DNA of 64,000 bases from Haematococcus lacustris (lineage: Eukaryota; Chlorophyta; Chlorophyceae; Chlamydomonadales; Haematococcaceae). Below are positions 1 to 18,348 of the stretch, piece after piece. A model generated the notes under the pieces. It was not told where the DNA came from. It saw nothing but the letters and a program-made list of their open reading frames with translations, and searched no databases. How positions within the stretch are numbered: the stretch's first letter is position 1; every line of letters begins with the position of its first letter. Location: contig JASKMD010000001.1 in the NCBI GenBank assembly GCA_030144725.1, positions 4,765,345 to 4,829,344 on the forward strand, in the 5' to 3' direction. The translations under genes and the position numbers were made by a program.

Positions 1-598
1 GCCTCCCTCCCTCCCCTCATGGCCTCCCTCCCTCCCCTCATGGCCTCCCTCCCTCCCCTCATGGCCTCCCTCCCTCCCCTCATGGCCTCCCTCCCTCCCC
101 TCATGGCCTCCCTCCCTCCCCTCATGGCCTCCCTCCCTCCCCTCATGGCCTCCCTCCCTCCCCTCATGGCCTCCCTCCCTCCCCTCATGGCCTCCCTCCC
201 TCCCCTCATGGCCTCCCTCCCTCCCCTCATGGCCTCCCTCCCTCCCCTCATGGCCTCCCTCCCTCCCCTCATGGCCTCCCTCCCTCCCCTCATGGCCTCC
301 CTCCCTCCCCTCATGGCCTCCCTCCCTCCCCTCATGGCCTCCCTCCCTCCCCTCATGGCCTCCCTCCCTCCCCTCATGGCCTCCCTCCCTCCCCTCATGG
401 CCTCCCTCCCTCCCCTCATGGCCTCCCTCCCTCCCCTCATGGCCTCCCTCCCTCCCCTCATGGCCTCCCTCCCTCCCCTCATGGCCTCCCTCCCTCCCCT
501 CATGGCCTCCCTCCCTCCCCTCATGGCCTCCCTCCCTCCCCTCATGGCCTCCCTCCCTCCCCTCATGGCCTCCCTCCCTCCCCTCATGGCCTCCTTCC
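1..598. repeat. 21-bp minisatellite, about 28 copies
   Basis: A near-perfect 21-bp unit repeats head to tail from the window edge to about 598. The unit is a pyrimidine-rich stretch with one ATG per copy. Read on the + strand it gives an open frame of a seven-residue unit, but this comes only from the 21-bp period being divisible by three. It lies just beyond the last visible NMD3 exon, so it is probably inside an NMD3 intron, where it would be purine-rich in the transcript. Confidence 0.95.
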
Positions 599-781
599 AA
601 TCCTGACCCTTCACCATCATAATGCTGCCTACCCTGCCCCACCCCTGCCATTCAGCTGCAACCTCCTCTGCCCGTCACCCCTCCTCCCTCCCCCTCATGC
701 CCCAGCCTCGCTGCCCCCTCCTCCCCCCGTGCCCCCTCCTCCCTCTCCCTCCCGCCCCAGCCCCGGTGGCCCCTCCTCCAC

Positions 782-1963
782 CTGAGCGCATGCGTTCCAG
801 GAGTTGGGGTTGGCGTTGGCTCGGTTACAGTCCGGGCACATGTTGTTCTCCACCGTGTAGTCCACCACAAAGGACTGCTGCAGGATGGCTCCGTTGAACA
901 CCTCAGCCTGGATGGTCAGCTTCACCTTCAGTCGCTTGCTGTGAGGCTCTGTCCAGATGAACCCTGCGTCCACCAACTTCACCTGCACCGCACAGCCGAG
1001 ACGCACCCCACCTGTGATGTGCCACATCCATTGGATGCAGAGTGGTAGGTGGGGGCAGGGTAGTGGAGGGTGATGGTAATGGACGGTGGTGGAAGGGTGG
1101 AGGGTAGAGGAAGTGGAGGGTAGTGGCAATCGAGGGTAGTGGTAATGGAGGGTAGTGGAAGGGTGGAGGAAGTGGAGGGTAGTGGAAGTGGTGGTGGTAG
1201 TGGAGGGTAGTGGAAGGTGAGAGCAGGGTGGAGGGGAGGGCAGGGTAAGGGCTAGGGGTGAGGGCGAGGAAGAGGAGGGCAAGGAGGGAAGTGAGCAGGG
1301 GAGGGGGGGAGAGGGGAGGGGAGGGGAAAGACAGTGCTGAGCTGAGCCAGCAAGGCCTGGCAGCACCTGGTTATGGCAGCGCCCCTTTCTGACCCTGAAC
1401 CTCCCATTGTCCTGGTTGACATTAGAAACCGGGCTGTTTCTGCCTGTATGCACCACTGTCCCGTTTCCCCTCTGCTGGCCTACCTCCCTCCTCAAATGCA
1501 GCTTGCATGGCCATGTACCACTCCTTTGCCCCTGAGCGCTGCCTGACCCCTTCTCTGCTGCCTGGCCCCCCTCGCACTTTGCTCAGGCCCTTGATCTTCT
1601 TGACGCAAAAGGTCAGCAGCTCCTTGCTCTCCAGTTCGGCACGCAGCCAGTGCTTTGGAGGCTGCAGGTAACGCCCGCAGTCCTTGCACCACAGGATGGT
1701 GACCTGCTTTTGGATGCCCTCTGTGATGTCCACTTGGGAGCGGATGCAGTTGACACACATGTTGGAGGGATTGGGCGGGATGCCCGTCCCACATAAGCAG
1801 CATAGCCTGTGGGGCGTGAAGTGCAAGGAAAACGTAAGAGACACGCTGGGGCAAGTGGCAACGTCACACAAGCATGGCAAGCTGTGGCGCGGCGCACTTA
1901 CACATGCCCCTGAGTGCTCTGCGGTTGAAAGGTCTGGATGCCGTACGACGGCTCCATCAGCAT
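782..1963 (-). CDS. NMD3: NMD3, 60S ribosomal subunit export adaptor (5' part only)
   Basis: NMD3 binds the nascent 60S subunit and links it to the exportin CRM1 for nuclear export. Three phase-compatible exons are visible: 1902-1963 (ATG start), 1578-1806 and 782-982, all with GT-AG borders. Exon 2 carries the N-terminal zinc-binding region, with CCLCG, MCVNC and [12 protein letters not shown], then the conserved [14 protein letters not shown] block. Exon 3 carries [20 protein letters not shown] and [13 protein letters not shown], which are hallmark NMD3 stretches. About 164 of roughly 500 residues are present. The remaining exons lie left of the window, past the 21-bp minisatellite. Intron 2 (983-1577) is purine-rich on the coding strand. 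The gene shares a 224-bp divergent promoter with the gene at 2188. The family call is very secure. Confidence 0.95.
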
Positions 1964-2187
1964 GTCCTTGCCGCACGCCCTATCAGACCCTACTGCTCTT
2001 GGTTTCGGCGGCTACTCGACTGCGAAGACTAGATGCAAACAACAAGCGCTTGAGCTCACGAGCAACAATAGGGCGCTATGCACAAGGGTCATAGCTAGAA
2101 GCAGGAAAGGTGTGACTTTTGTGCACAGTAAGTAAGCCAAGACCTGCTGTTGCTTAATGGGCTGCTCGGCGGTATGAGAGAGGCTTT
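1964..2187. promoter_or_regulatory. Short divergent promoter between NMD3 and a membrane-protein gene
   Basis: Only 224 bp separate the NMD3 start (on -) from the ATG at 2188 (on +). The interval must hold both 5' leaders and core promoters. I see no clear TATA box. The call is inferred from the position of the two starts. Confidence 0.5.
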
Positions 2188-3590
2188 ATGCGCAAGTCAC
2201 AACATCGCCTGCACATTCCCTCCCTGACATCGGCCCTGCTTCTCCTCGCTTGTGTGCTTGACATCGACGCAATTGGAGTGGTGCAGTTAGTCCAAAACGA
2301 ACGGCTGCGAGCACAGGTGAGCACAGGCGAGCCAGAACTACGAACATCCAACATCACCAAGATATACTGTTTTGCTTGCAGGTCCATCGGTTTCCGCATC
2401 CAGCTACAGCTTCATCCTCCCTGAGCCCGCATAATGCTTTCCAGCCCTTCTCCAACTACGTTCAGGCGGGTGCTGAGAGAGTTGATGCACAAGTGTAGGG
2501 GGTGCCTACGATGCCCCACCCATGCCCACCCCTCCAATGAGTCCCACCCCGCTCCTATGCCCTGCCTTCATCCTTGCTCTGTCAAGGAACCATATCGGTT
2601 GAGACCTCTGCATAGAGCCTCAGCCCCTCCTTCCCAACCGACCCACCCCGTATGACTTGTACAAGGCAACAGCCTGACTTTGGCCAGGCTGCTGTCAGAC
2701 TCACACTCCCAATAGGACTAGACCCACCCCTCACCCTTTATAGCGTCGCCTCACTCCTTGCACGATGCTTGGGGCCGGCCCAGCCTGCTCCTCCCCAACA
2801 GTGCATATCCCAAACTGACTGCATGCACTCTGTTGTGCCTTTTGTGTCCTATCAGACGGAACGTCTTACCAGCAGGGTGGTTCCCTTCAACGCCTCGCTT
2901 GGACCAGCCCCCGTGGCGAAGCTCATTGTCAACCACCGACGTGGAGCAATCATGGATCGGAAACTCTTGGACGTGCAACCGCCTCAGTCGCCTGCGGTCG
3001 CATCCCAATTCCCGCCTCCCGCGCCCCTGCTGCCAACCTCGATAAACGGCATCGTCGACACCATCAAGTCGTTCTTCAACCCCACCAATATCATCGCCAC
3101 GGTGGCCGCGGTGACGGGCTTCGTGGTCATGCTGTCGACGTGCTGTCTGCTGTGCAAGTCGTGCAAGAAGTCTGTCGCCACGGTGGCGCACGCCCCAGAC
3201 GGCGCCTCCGCGCAGCCCGGGCAGCCGGGCGAGCCGAAAGTGGTGTTCCTCACCGCATCCCCAACGGGCGGGTACTACGCGGCAATGGTGCCGGGTCACC
3301 CCGTCCTCGCGGCGCCCGCCCCCTTGCCCCCGTTCAGTGCTGGACCGCCGGCCTTCACTGGCGTGCCTCAGACTCACGTGCTGGTTGGCGGCATGCAGCA
3401 GCAGCAGCAGCAGCAGCAGGCCATGGCAGCCAGGGGTGGGCCGCAGCAGCAGGCTCGGCAGACTGGGCAACCCAGCCCCAAGCAGCTGTTGGAGTCTGCG
3501 GCACAGCTGGGCAGGTCAGTGGTGCAGCAGGGCATGCAGGTTGCAGGCCAGCGTGCGCCAGGCAGGCCAAGGCAGCAGGCCTGGATGTGA
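2188..3590 (+). CDS. Predicted secreted/type I single-pass membrane protein, unknown function
   Basis: I do not recognise the family. Three phase-0 exons join into a 324-residue protein: 2188-2316, 2382-2492 and 2856-3590. The first intron is 65 bp with good borders. The second donor (GTGTAG) is weak, but the join removes a stop and keeps frame. Residues about 15-28 form a hydrophobic signal-peptide core (SALLLLACVLDIDA). A possible N-glycosylation site (NAS) follows. Around residue 165 a transmembrane helix (IIATVAAVTGFVVMLSTCCLL) is followed by CKSCKK, so the C-terminal tail is probably cytosolic. The tail is Pro/Gly/Gln-rich with a run of eight Gln. If the upstream exons are wrong, translation could start at the ATG at 2952 and still include the helix. 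Confidence 0.6.
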
Positions 3591-4537
3591 CACCAAGTGC
3601 TGGAGGGGTGCAGGTCAAGGGATCCAGGGTAGAGCTCCAGCATCAGCAGTGTCAGCAGCATCAAAGCCTAACCCCAGCCCTCACACTGACCCTAACCCTC
3701 ACACTAGCCCTCACACTAACCCTCATCCCAAGGGACCCAGGGTAGGTGCATAGTAAGTGCACTGCAGGAACTGCATGACACACGAGGCGCACATAACAGA
3801 TCACAGCTGGTAACACCACATGTGATATTCAAGGTGCTCACCAGCCTCGCACAGCTTCACCACCTTCGAGACTAGCTGCCAAGTGCCCCCACCCCTCTAC
3901 CCCCACCCCTGCACCTCACCACTCTCACCATCATGTCCTTGCCCACCCCTGCACCTCACCACTCTCACCATCATGTCGTTGCCCACCCCTGCACCTCACC
4001 ACTCTCACCATCATGTCATTGCCCAAGTTGAGGTACAGGTCTTCTACCATCATCATCACCATCATCATCACCATGCATACATCTATCAGCTCGCTTGGCA
4101 TACACAATCTGGTTCATCTTCAGCATGGTTGGGCCATGCCGCATAAATGACTGATGCATGGCTGCAGTCTACACTTGTCACGTGGGCCAGGATGGTGGGT
4201 GTGAGGCACTGTTTCAAAGCCCTGCATGGTGTTGTCGTGCATGCTCATCTTGGGGTGCTGACTGTGTTGACCGGGGCCAGGGGCAGACTTGTTAGCAACC
4301 AACCATGTGCCATGTGAATTAACAGCAGCAGCAGCATGACTAGCTACAGCGGCAGCTCCAGTGCAACCTACTCTGCTTGGTAGGCAGGCAACAGAGACAC
4401 GCGTGTGCTTCCTACCTGACCTACATGACCACCTTGGACTCCCCCGCATGTCACCTGTTGAGCAACAAACTTGTTACAACATAGTTATTGCTGTGCGTAC
4501 TAGGTACAGCTAGTTTGGGTGTTAGACTGAATTGCAA
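3591..4537. other. Non-coding interval with short tandem repeats
   Basis: There is no convincing gene here. The interval holds a short CCCTAACCCTCACA-like run (3676-3725), about three copies of a 39-bp unit of CCCACCCCTGCACCTCACCA type (3890-4012), and a CATCAT/CACCAT trinucleotide run (4047-4076). Much of it may be the 3' UTR of the gene ending at 3590. Confidence 0.6.
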
Positions 4538-5223
4538 CTACCGTAGTCTCCCTTTTCATTCGCGAGGCCCCGAGAAATAACATTGTTTACTTTTCCCGAC
4601 CCAAAAAGAACATTGTTTACTTTTCCCGATGCAAATATTGCAGCAAAACACTGTTCCGCGGGTGTGAGTGTGCTAGTCTAGACAGCTATCCCTCGCATAA
4701 CATGTAAATTCTGCGTGTTTTACACACTTCTTGCACGAAGTCAAGCCACCCCGTCACCAAGTCAAAGCCGTTGTGCAAGGGCGCTGTTACTGTGCACCGA
4801 GTCACCGTCTGCACACTGACACAGATATGGCACTGATCCTCCCCCATAAAGTCATGGTGCTCCTGTGGCTTTTTACAGTGCCGGCATATCTCTTCATCCT
4901 CCTCTGGACACTCAACTTGCGTGCCCTACCAGTCACCCGTGTTGCAGCCTTGGCCATTGGCCTTGGCCGCATCTTCTCGATCAAGAGCCCTTTGATGGAG
5001 CATTACATCGTGTTGGTCAACCTGGCGTAGCAGATGTTCGGCTGTGTCGTCGGCACGGATGCCACGGACCACGAAGCGGTCCATCGCAGCACCAATCACG
5101 TAGGTCAACTAATTGTTTGACCACTTCGCACTTCAGTCAAAATTACATTGTTTACTCGTTCGCGACTTTGGGGGCCTACAAAAAAGGAACCGCGGACGCG
5201 AATCAAAAGGGAGAGTACGGTAG
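4538..5223. mobile_element. 686-bp DNA element with 27-bp terminal inverted repeats
   Basis: The ends 4538-4564 and 5197-5223 are inverted repeats of each other, starting CTACCGTA and ending ATTCGCG, with two mismatches in 27. Inside the left end the motif ACATTGTTTACTTTTCCCG occurs twice (about 4581 and 4609). A related ACATTGTTTACTCGTTCGCG lies near the right end (about 5147). This is the architecture of a non-autonomous cut-and-paste transposon with subterminal repeats. No clear target-site duplication is visible. The superfamily cannot be assigned from the ends alone. Confidence 0.75.
4740..5108 (-). pseudogene. Decayed reading frame with zinc-ribbon-like cysteines inside the TIR element
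   Basis: On the - strand one frame reads through about 120 codons, interrupted by one stop near 4925. Downstream of that stop lies an acidic then Cys/His-rich stretch, with ICRHCKKPQEHHDF followed by GEDQCHICVS. This resembles a C-x2-C ... C-x2-C zinc ribbon as found in several transposase families. It may be a remnant of the parental transposase. I cannot name the family, and the single stop suggests recent decay. Confidence 0.35.
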
Positions 5224-5530
5224 GACACAATATAGGACTGCGCATATTAGGAGGGGAGCAACAGCAGGGTTGGAGTAGAGCGTGCACGCCATTGCGGTAT
5301 GGACCAATCCAACCGTCAACCGTATTCCTGACAGCTGCACGAGGTTCAGCGTACAAGGACCAGTGCACACTGTCTTGAAGCAAAGACGAGATGCATATAC
5401 AAACGGTGCGCGACATCGTAGGAGGGTAGGACTGATCTCAAACCAACAAATAACCGGGAGGCACACCTTGCTTTGATGGCGCAGCAATGCGTACAGTGAT
5501 GCAAAAGTGATTACTATCTCACACGACGCC
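5224..5530. other. Intergenic interval, nothing recognised
   Basis: This is the stretch between the TIR element and the stop codon of the - strand TSEN54 gene. It probably contains the TSEN54 3' UTR and polyadenylation site. No repeat or open frame stands out. Confidence 0.5.
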
Positions 5531-8500
5531 TCACACAATTTTGATCAGGTCTGCGTAGCCGACCTCGTACATAGTGAGCATGCCGCCCTCCACCGCAGCC
5601 CACTTGATTGGCACGCCCGGACCGACGGCCTCCGACTCCGCGATGCGTTGCTCCTGCACAGTACACCGTACAAGCACCACATTGGCGGTACAGGCGTTCG
5701 GGCTACGAGCGGCGGGATGCGATACGTGCAACCGGTTCAGTCGCAGTTGTGCATCGTGTGGCCAACTGACTACCTGCTACTGTGACGCTCACATCTTCAC
5801 TCAACCCGTTAAACTCGCGCGTGTGAGGCTTGCCTGGCTCTGCCACTGGCCTCACCTGCAGGCGCGGTGGTGCCTGGCTGCAAATGGCCACATGGCAGTG
5901 CAGGGAGGGGAAGACACGCTTGGCTCGAGCCACCTTGACCCCAGGCTGGTACACATCATATACCTGCACAGCTTGGCACACTAATGTCCTGATCTGACTT
6001 GTGCTGAGGATCTGAATGTAGAAAAGATGAGGTACATAGGCGTGTAAGCACGCATACAGACATGAAGGGTCGGCGGGCAGACGTCGCTGCAGACAGACAG
6101 GCAGGCAGGCAGTATCAGGATCTGCCCCTCCCTCTGCCCCTGCACCTCCCTGTCCTTCCCTCTGCCCCTGCCCCTCCCTCTGCCTCCCTACCCCTCCCTC
6201 TGCCTCCCTACCCCTCGCTGTGCCTCCCTGCCCCTCCCTGTGCCTCCCTGCCCCTCCCTGACCCTCTCTGACCCTTTCCCTTACCAGATGTCCTTCAGAC
6301 GCCGCTGCCCTGCCCTGCAGCTGGCAGCTCCAGTTGATTGGAGGCAGCGGCCGCAGCCTGGGGCACGCCGCCCTCAGCAGCTCACCAGGGCAGGGCTCCA
6401 CGGCCACCTTGGCGCATGGGACCCCCTGCCTCCCCCCCGACTTCTCCTGCCCTCGCTGCTGCTGCTGCTGCTGCTGCTGCTGGGTCTCATGTTCTGCTGC
6501 GGAGATGGTCACAGAGGTGCTGACAGTAGGCAGCATGAGTGAAGGCCACCACCCCCTACGACCTCCAGGGCCCAGCCCTTGCACAGGTTGGCAGCTGGTG
6601 GGCGCTGAGCCCTCCTTCCCCTGGCCTCCTGCACCCTGACATCCTGTGTCCTTCGCAGCTGTCTGACCCAGCACCTCCACTCCCTGGGCCTGCTCGCTGC
6701 CCCACGACTGCCTTGTGACCTGCTGTGAGCCCTGCACCGCCTGAAGTGGGCCTGCCACCTGCTGCTGCTGCTGCACTGGTCGTGCAGCTTGTGCCACAAG
6801 TTTACTGTGCGGATGACACAGAGCTCGATGGCCAAGCAGCTGGGCCTTCCCAGGTCCCTGATGTGGGCATGAGGTCGGCATTGCCAAAAAAGGAGGCAAC
6901 AGTGGCGCGGCAGTGAGGTCTATGCGGGCCAAGAGGATTCTGTCTTGGCCTGCTGCGTCCTGCTCCTGCCTTTGCTGCTCCTTCTCGACCAGCTGCCCCT
7001 GCTGCTCCTGACTTTGGTGCTGCCCCTGTCCCTGAGGTTGAGGCCCCTGCCCTTCTTTCTGCACTTGCTGCTGTGCTTCTTGCTCCTGCTGCTGCCCTGG
7101 TGGTGGGTGCCCATGTTGCTGTGTGGCGCTGCTGTGCTGCTGGGCTTCAGGGGCCAGGCATGAAGCTTGTGCCTGCAGCTCCTGAGGTTGCAACTGCTCC
7201 TGCTGCTGCTGGCCTTCAGGGGCATGTCTGGTACGCTTGGCTGGAGGTGGCTGGCTAGGGTGGTGGTTAATGCTGTCCTGCTGCATGCCAGTTAGGGATT
7301 GGCTTGCAGAGCTTGTGTCAGCCAACTTAGGCAAGGAGGGTGGGCTCAGAGCACACACCCCAGGTGTTGCAGGCCCATCAGCGCTGGTTATGCCTGCATT
7401 GGCTGTGTCAGTGGTGGTGGGTGGCGACAGGCCAGGTTGCAGTATATGCCCTGGGTAACCAGGGGTCAAACATGCCAGAGGTCCTAGGTTCGACTCCGGA
7501 CGGATTCGTTTCATCATCAGTCTTGTCTGGTGGTTGGAAAACACCAGGTTCACAGGAGGGTGCTGGGAGCTGCTGGACGGGGCCAGCAAAGTGGCCAGGG
7601 GTGATCCAGGGACTGCAGGTCGCTTGGTGAGCTGCTCTGGCAGGAGCAACGCTTGGTGCAGGGCTCGCAGGGGCGCTGAACCCCCATCAGTCGCTGCAAG
7701 CACTTGCTGCTGTAACCAACCTTGTCTTGCAGCCACCTGCTTATCCTGACCCTGTGACCCCTGCTGCTGTTGGCCAGGGTGGGTACCCTGACCACAGCCT
7801 TGAACCATCATCTGGTCTTGGCCCTTTGGCAGCAAGTGAGGTGAGCTTTGGCCTTCTCCAGGCACATGGCTGTCTGGCTGTAAGCTGTGCCGCAGGGGGG
7901 GCAAGGGTGTCAGACCATGACACTTGGCCCAGGCCCCGTGCCCCCACACATCACGTGGCTGCTGCTCACCCTCCAGCACCCAGCAGCTGGGGTACCTGAC
8001 CAGCAGGGCACAGTGGGCACAGGCGGCTAGGTCTACAAGAGTCGCTGCTCCTGCCCTGCTGCTGCTGCTGCTGGTGGGTCTCATGTTTTAGTGCGGAGGC
8101 TGGCCTGCTAGCTGGCCTGCACTTCCTGTGGCCCACCTCATGACCAGGTAGCCGCTGCGCGACAGGCTGCTGTACACCAGGTACCGCTCCAGCGCCACCC
8201 CAGCCAACTCCTGTGCATGCAGCAACATCGCCAGCCCTGCTGATGCTGTTCAGCTACTAGCCTAGCCGACCAGATGCATCACCTGGCATACTGCACTACA
8301 AACAGGGTCCAGGGCATGATAACTGGCTGCGAGTGGTTGAAATGGCAGCTTAGCTACAGGTCTACATACCCACTGGACCCACCATCAGCTCGTAGCACTC
8401 CTGCAGAGATAGTAAACGCCAGCGCCCAGTGGCCACTATATCCTGTGGCTGGGCTGCCTTGTCAGCCTTGCTTGCATTGCCATGTAGAATGTCGCCTTGG

Positions 8501-9008
8501 TCAGAGCTTGCTGGCATATGCTTAATAGTACTTGGCTGTTCTACGAAGAGGAGCAAATCAGCTCGGTCCACCAAGAATACGGCCTCCTCGATGTGCAAGA
8601 AATGCTTGCGCTGCATGGTGAAGCCTGCAGAGCGGGCACGCTGACGGTTGAGCTGCGTTGACAAGCGACACAGGCAGGCAGGGCGCACCTACTGATTGGC
8701 CGGTTTGACGGCGGGACAGCACTAGCTCAGCGACGCCGAGCTCGGCCCTCCAAATCGCAGCCGACAAGTCACGACTACGGGGTGGGCCAATGGAGTATTT
8801 TGCGATGCGGTTCGGGTAGCAAGCGGTGCGTCAGTCGCCCGCACCCTGTTTTCGCCGTGTGCAGGATGTCATGTAAGTTCTTCATCTCTGTATCAAAGGC
8901 CGCATAGTCCAGCTTGGCAGCCTCCGCATCCTGCTCAAGCTGTGTGCTGCCACAGAGCTCCTGCTTTGGACCAGAGCGGCGGAAGATGGCACTGGACAGC
9001 GCCGACAT
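5531..9008 (-). CDS. TSEN54: TSEN54/SEN54, tRNA-splicing endonuclease non-catalytic subunit
   Basis: SEN54 is a structural partner of the SEN2/SEN34 endonuclease that removes introns from pre-tRNA in the nucleus. Seven exons join in frame into about 868 residues: 8845-9008, 8693-8774, 8383-8652, 8137-8210, 6285-7995, 5781-5963 and 5531-5653. The N-terminal domain shows AIWRAELGVAELVL, then GFTMQRKHFLHIEEAVFLVDRADLLLF, LSLQECYELM and ERYLVYSSLSRSGYLVMR. The C-terminal domain shows VYDVYQPGVKVARAKR and ends GGMLTMYEVGYADLIKIV. Both are typical of SEN54. Between them exon 5 encodes about 570 Gln/Pro-rich residues, far longer than usual, and includes a tRNA-like repeat. This exon may hide introns. 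The start ATG at 9008 faces the TBC1D20-like gene 309 bp away. Confidence 0.9.
6110..6284 (-). repeat. Purine-rich intronic repeat of TSEN54 intron 5
   Basis: Read on the coding strand, GGGAGGCACAGGGAGGGGCAGG-type units begin about 15 nt after the 5' splice site at 6284 and continue through most of the intron. The open frames across it are artefacts of low complexity. Confidence 0.7.
7436..7525 (+). repeat. tRNA-like (SINE) fragment with B box
   Basis: The segment contains CCAGAGGTCCTAGGTTCGACTCC, a good match to the tRNA T-arm/B-box (GGTTCRANNCC), preceded by a stem-rich region. The arms do not fold into a full tRNA and there is no clear A box, so I call it a tRNA-derived SINE piece rather than a tRNA gene. 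It lies antisense within the long exon 5 of TSEN54. A related motif lies at about 24405-24450 on the - strand. Confidence 0.45.
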
Positions 9009-9317
9009 TCGTTATGGCAATAAGGGGACAATGTGGACCAAGCCGGCTTCTGCGCACAGGCATGGGGTTGACTGACGGTTAATGGTTGGCAGTTAAAACT
9101 CTCATGATAATTGGAGCCCACATCATAGTGCACACCCCTATAAACCACTATTCTACTGCAAATTGGCATGTCCCAAGCAGGGGTGCCGCCGATCGGATCC
9201 AACTTCTGCCAGCGCACCATGTCCAAGAATATGAGCTAGTCACCGCAGCTACCCAGCAGCCATAGTGCTGTCAACACTAGGAGGATCAGCATCAGAAGGG
9301 TTCGTGGCCTGTCTGGG
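9009..9317. promoter_or_regulatory. Divergent promoter of TSEN54 and the TBC1D20-like gene
   Basis: This 309-bp interval separates the two ATGs, which point away from each other. It is less GC-rich than the flanking genes. No specific factor site is identified. The promoter role is inferred from position. Confidence 0.55.
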
Positions 9318-16335
<7,018 letters not shown>

Positions 16336-16439
16336 AGAAGCATTGATCGCTTGAAATGGTGAGGGTTATCCTTCTTTGACTTTGGTTGCTTACACACCAT
16401 CCGTTGCTTATGTTGTTGCTTGCGCCGGCGTGACAGAAG

Positions 16440-17620
16440 ACAACTGAGACAGAGTGCCTTTTTGCCATAAGTTTCAGTAGGAAAGCTATGCGGCAAAGGT
16501 GTGGATTCAACACTGTTGAGGAGTGGCAATGGCGCTACTCTGCTGCCTGGTGTATCAAGTCTGAGATGGCGTGGCCATACAATTGTCACTGCCACATGCA
16601 AACGCTCACGACAGGAAAGCGCCTAGGCCGGGTCAGGGGCTCTTGATGCTAGGCCTACAACGCCGAGATGAAGGATAGGGTAGCCCGGTTTTACCTGTCA
16701 GGGCTTGTGCCGCGAAGAACCCGCGGGAGGGCTCCACCAAATGTGAAGCGTCGGTGTTGGGCGTGTGCATCCTATACGTGGAGAGCGTTTGAGCGATAAC
16801 AGTTCAGCACGAGTGACCTGTAGAACCAGCGCGTCTGTCACCAGCCAGGCTTGCCTGCTGTCGCGTCTCGCGTCACACACTCAAGGCTGGTCACTCCACG
16901 CAGCTTCTCTGCTATGTTACTACGACGGTGCCCAGCCAGAGATAGCCATGAGCCACGAGCAGCAAGTCGCAATGAGCGAGGCATCGTTCCATGCGGTAGA
17001 GGCAGCCGCACCACCCTCTCATGCAGCCTCGCTGCTAGGCCTTCCCGCTGCGCTGCTTGATGACATCGTCGACAGCACTGTGCAGCTAGGGGCTGGCAAC
17101 CCTGTCTCTTACCTGTCGCGCCTTGTCCCTGGCCAACCTGATGCACGCACCAGCCTTCCATATCCCACTGGATGAGTAGAGGTTCGACCAGTTGCTCACG
17201 CCACGTGTTGCTACAGCCCTACGTGTCAGGAAGTTAAAGCTGGCGCTTACTTTTTGCGCACCAGCCTCGTAAGGAGCTGTTGACCCACGCCTTGGCGAAG
17301 CTGGGCAGCTGTACAGCAGCGGAAGCTTGTGCGATGGAAGCTTGGCGATGTTGGGCAGCTTGGCGATGTTGGGCAGCTGTACGGCGGCGGATGTTTGCGG
17401 GCTGGGCTACAACGGTTCTCTCGCCGGGTCGAGTTCCACGTCCTGGACTGCACTCCTACCCGCAGGCTGGCCCTGCAACTGTAGCAGCTTGGCCTCACTA
17501 GGCACCACCATCCTGCAGCCTGATGAGCCTTGGGCGGCGATCCTGGCCAATGTCTTCCATGGTGCCAGGCTGCAGCAGCTGAGGCTGCACATTGCCAGCA
17601 CAGGCTAGCATGGGAAAGGT
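16440..17620 (+). pseudogene. F-box/LRR-like gene copy, frameshifted; inverted partner at 47.1-48.5 kb
   Basis: An ATG at 16948 opens a frame with AMSEASFHAVEAAA and then LLGLPAALLDDI, an F-box-like start. After GAGNP the frame shifts relative to the intact copy on the - strand (GAGSALSLTCRALSLANLMHAL) and soon stops. Downstream, around 17440-17600, leucine-rich fragments remain (LQQLRLHIAS). The upstream region 16440-16800 also matches the promoter-side sequence of the other copy in inverted orientation. The F-box call rests on a short motif and is tentative. That this is a broken duplicate of the 48-kb copy is well supported. Confidence 0.6.
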
Positions 17621-17720
17621 CATGGCTGCCTGACCTGCAGCCCCCGGCACAGCATATTGACGCAGACGCAGCTGCACCTGCAGTGATCACCCCAGCTGTG
17701 AGAGGAGGGGGTTGCTAGTA

Positions 17721-18348
17721 ACCTAATCCTCGACTCCTTGATCCCGTTGGTCCAGCTGCAGGTGCCGCTTGTTCACGGCTGAGGTGGCCTGGGGGGGCTG
17801 CCTGAACCGCTGCCAGCAATGCCCCAACTTCATACCCTGCAGCTGCCTCATACAACATTGCGACACCCACAGCAGGTCACCCCCGCCATTGGCTGCACCC
17901 CCATGGCTCAAGACATAACATCTAACTCATTTTTGCACGGATGAAGCCGCCGATTGGTGCGATGGGCTGCTTGTGGCCTGACGAGTGTGCTGCCAGTCCC
18001 AACGATTTGCCGGGTAGCTGGCCCCCAACATGCGACGTGTTCTTGGGCCTCGTAGACACTCCTAGTAACTGCTTTAGGCAGCCTGGACCCAGCTCGGAGT
18101 GAATTCGCATCGTGACTGGACATTGCAAGTTTTCAGGTCGGCACGCAACAGTGTTGCTACGTCACAGCACGCATTGAGACCCTTTCCCAAGCTAGGGGCA
18201 TGACTGCGACGCCGGATTGCTGGCAGGTGCAAGCCGTCGAATTATAGGTTGCACAAGATGCTGAACGCATTGGTGCCTGTGGCTCCCGAGCAACAATGGG
18301 CAGTAAAATTTAGTCAGAAACATGAAGGGACTGAGCTGATAACTATGT
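17721..18348. other. Interval with no recognised gene
   Basis: No conserved reading frame or tandem repeat is seen. Its right end (about 18340-18360) looks like a splice acceptor (TTTGTGCAG) leading into the coiled-coil exon of the transposase gene, so an upstream exon or element end may lie here undetected. Confidence 0.4.

Noticed and set aside
7436..7525. A functional tRNA gene
   Set aside because: The B-box-like T arm is present, but the flanking arms do not pair and no A box or acceptor stem can be drawn. Kept as a SINE-like fragment.
5703..8084. A single 793-residue - strand protein
   Set aside because: Part of it is TSEN54 exon 5 and exon 6, but the continuous frame also reads through intron 5 repeats (6110-6284) and past the intron 4 acceptor. 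The spliced model explains the conserved parts.
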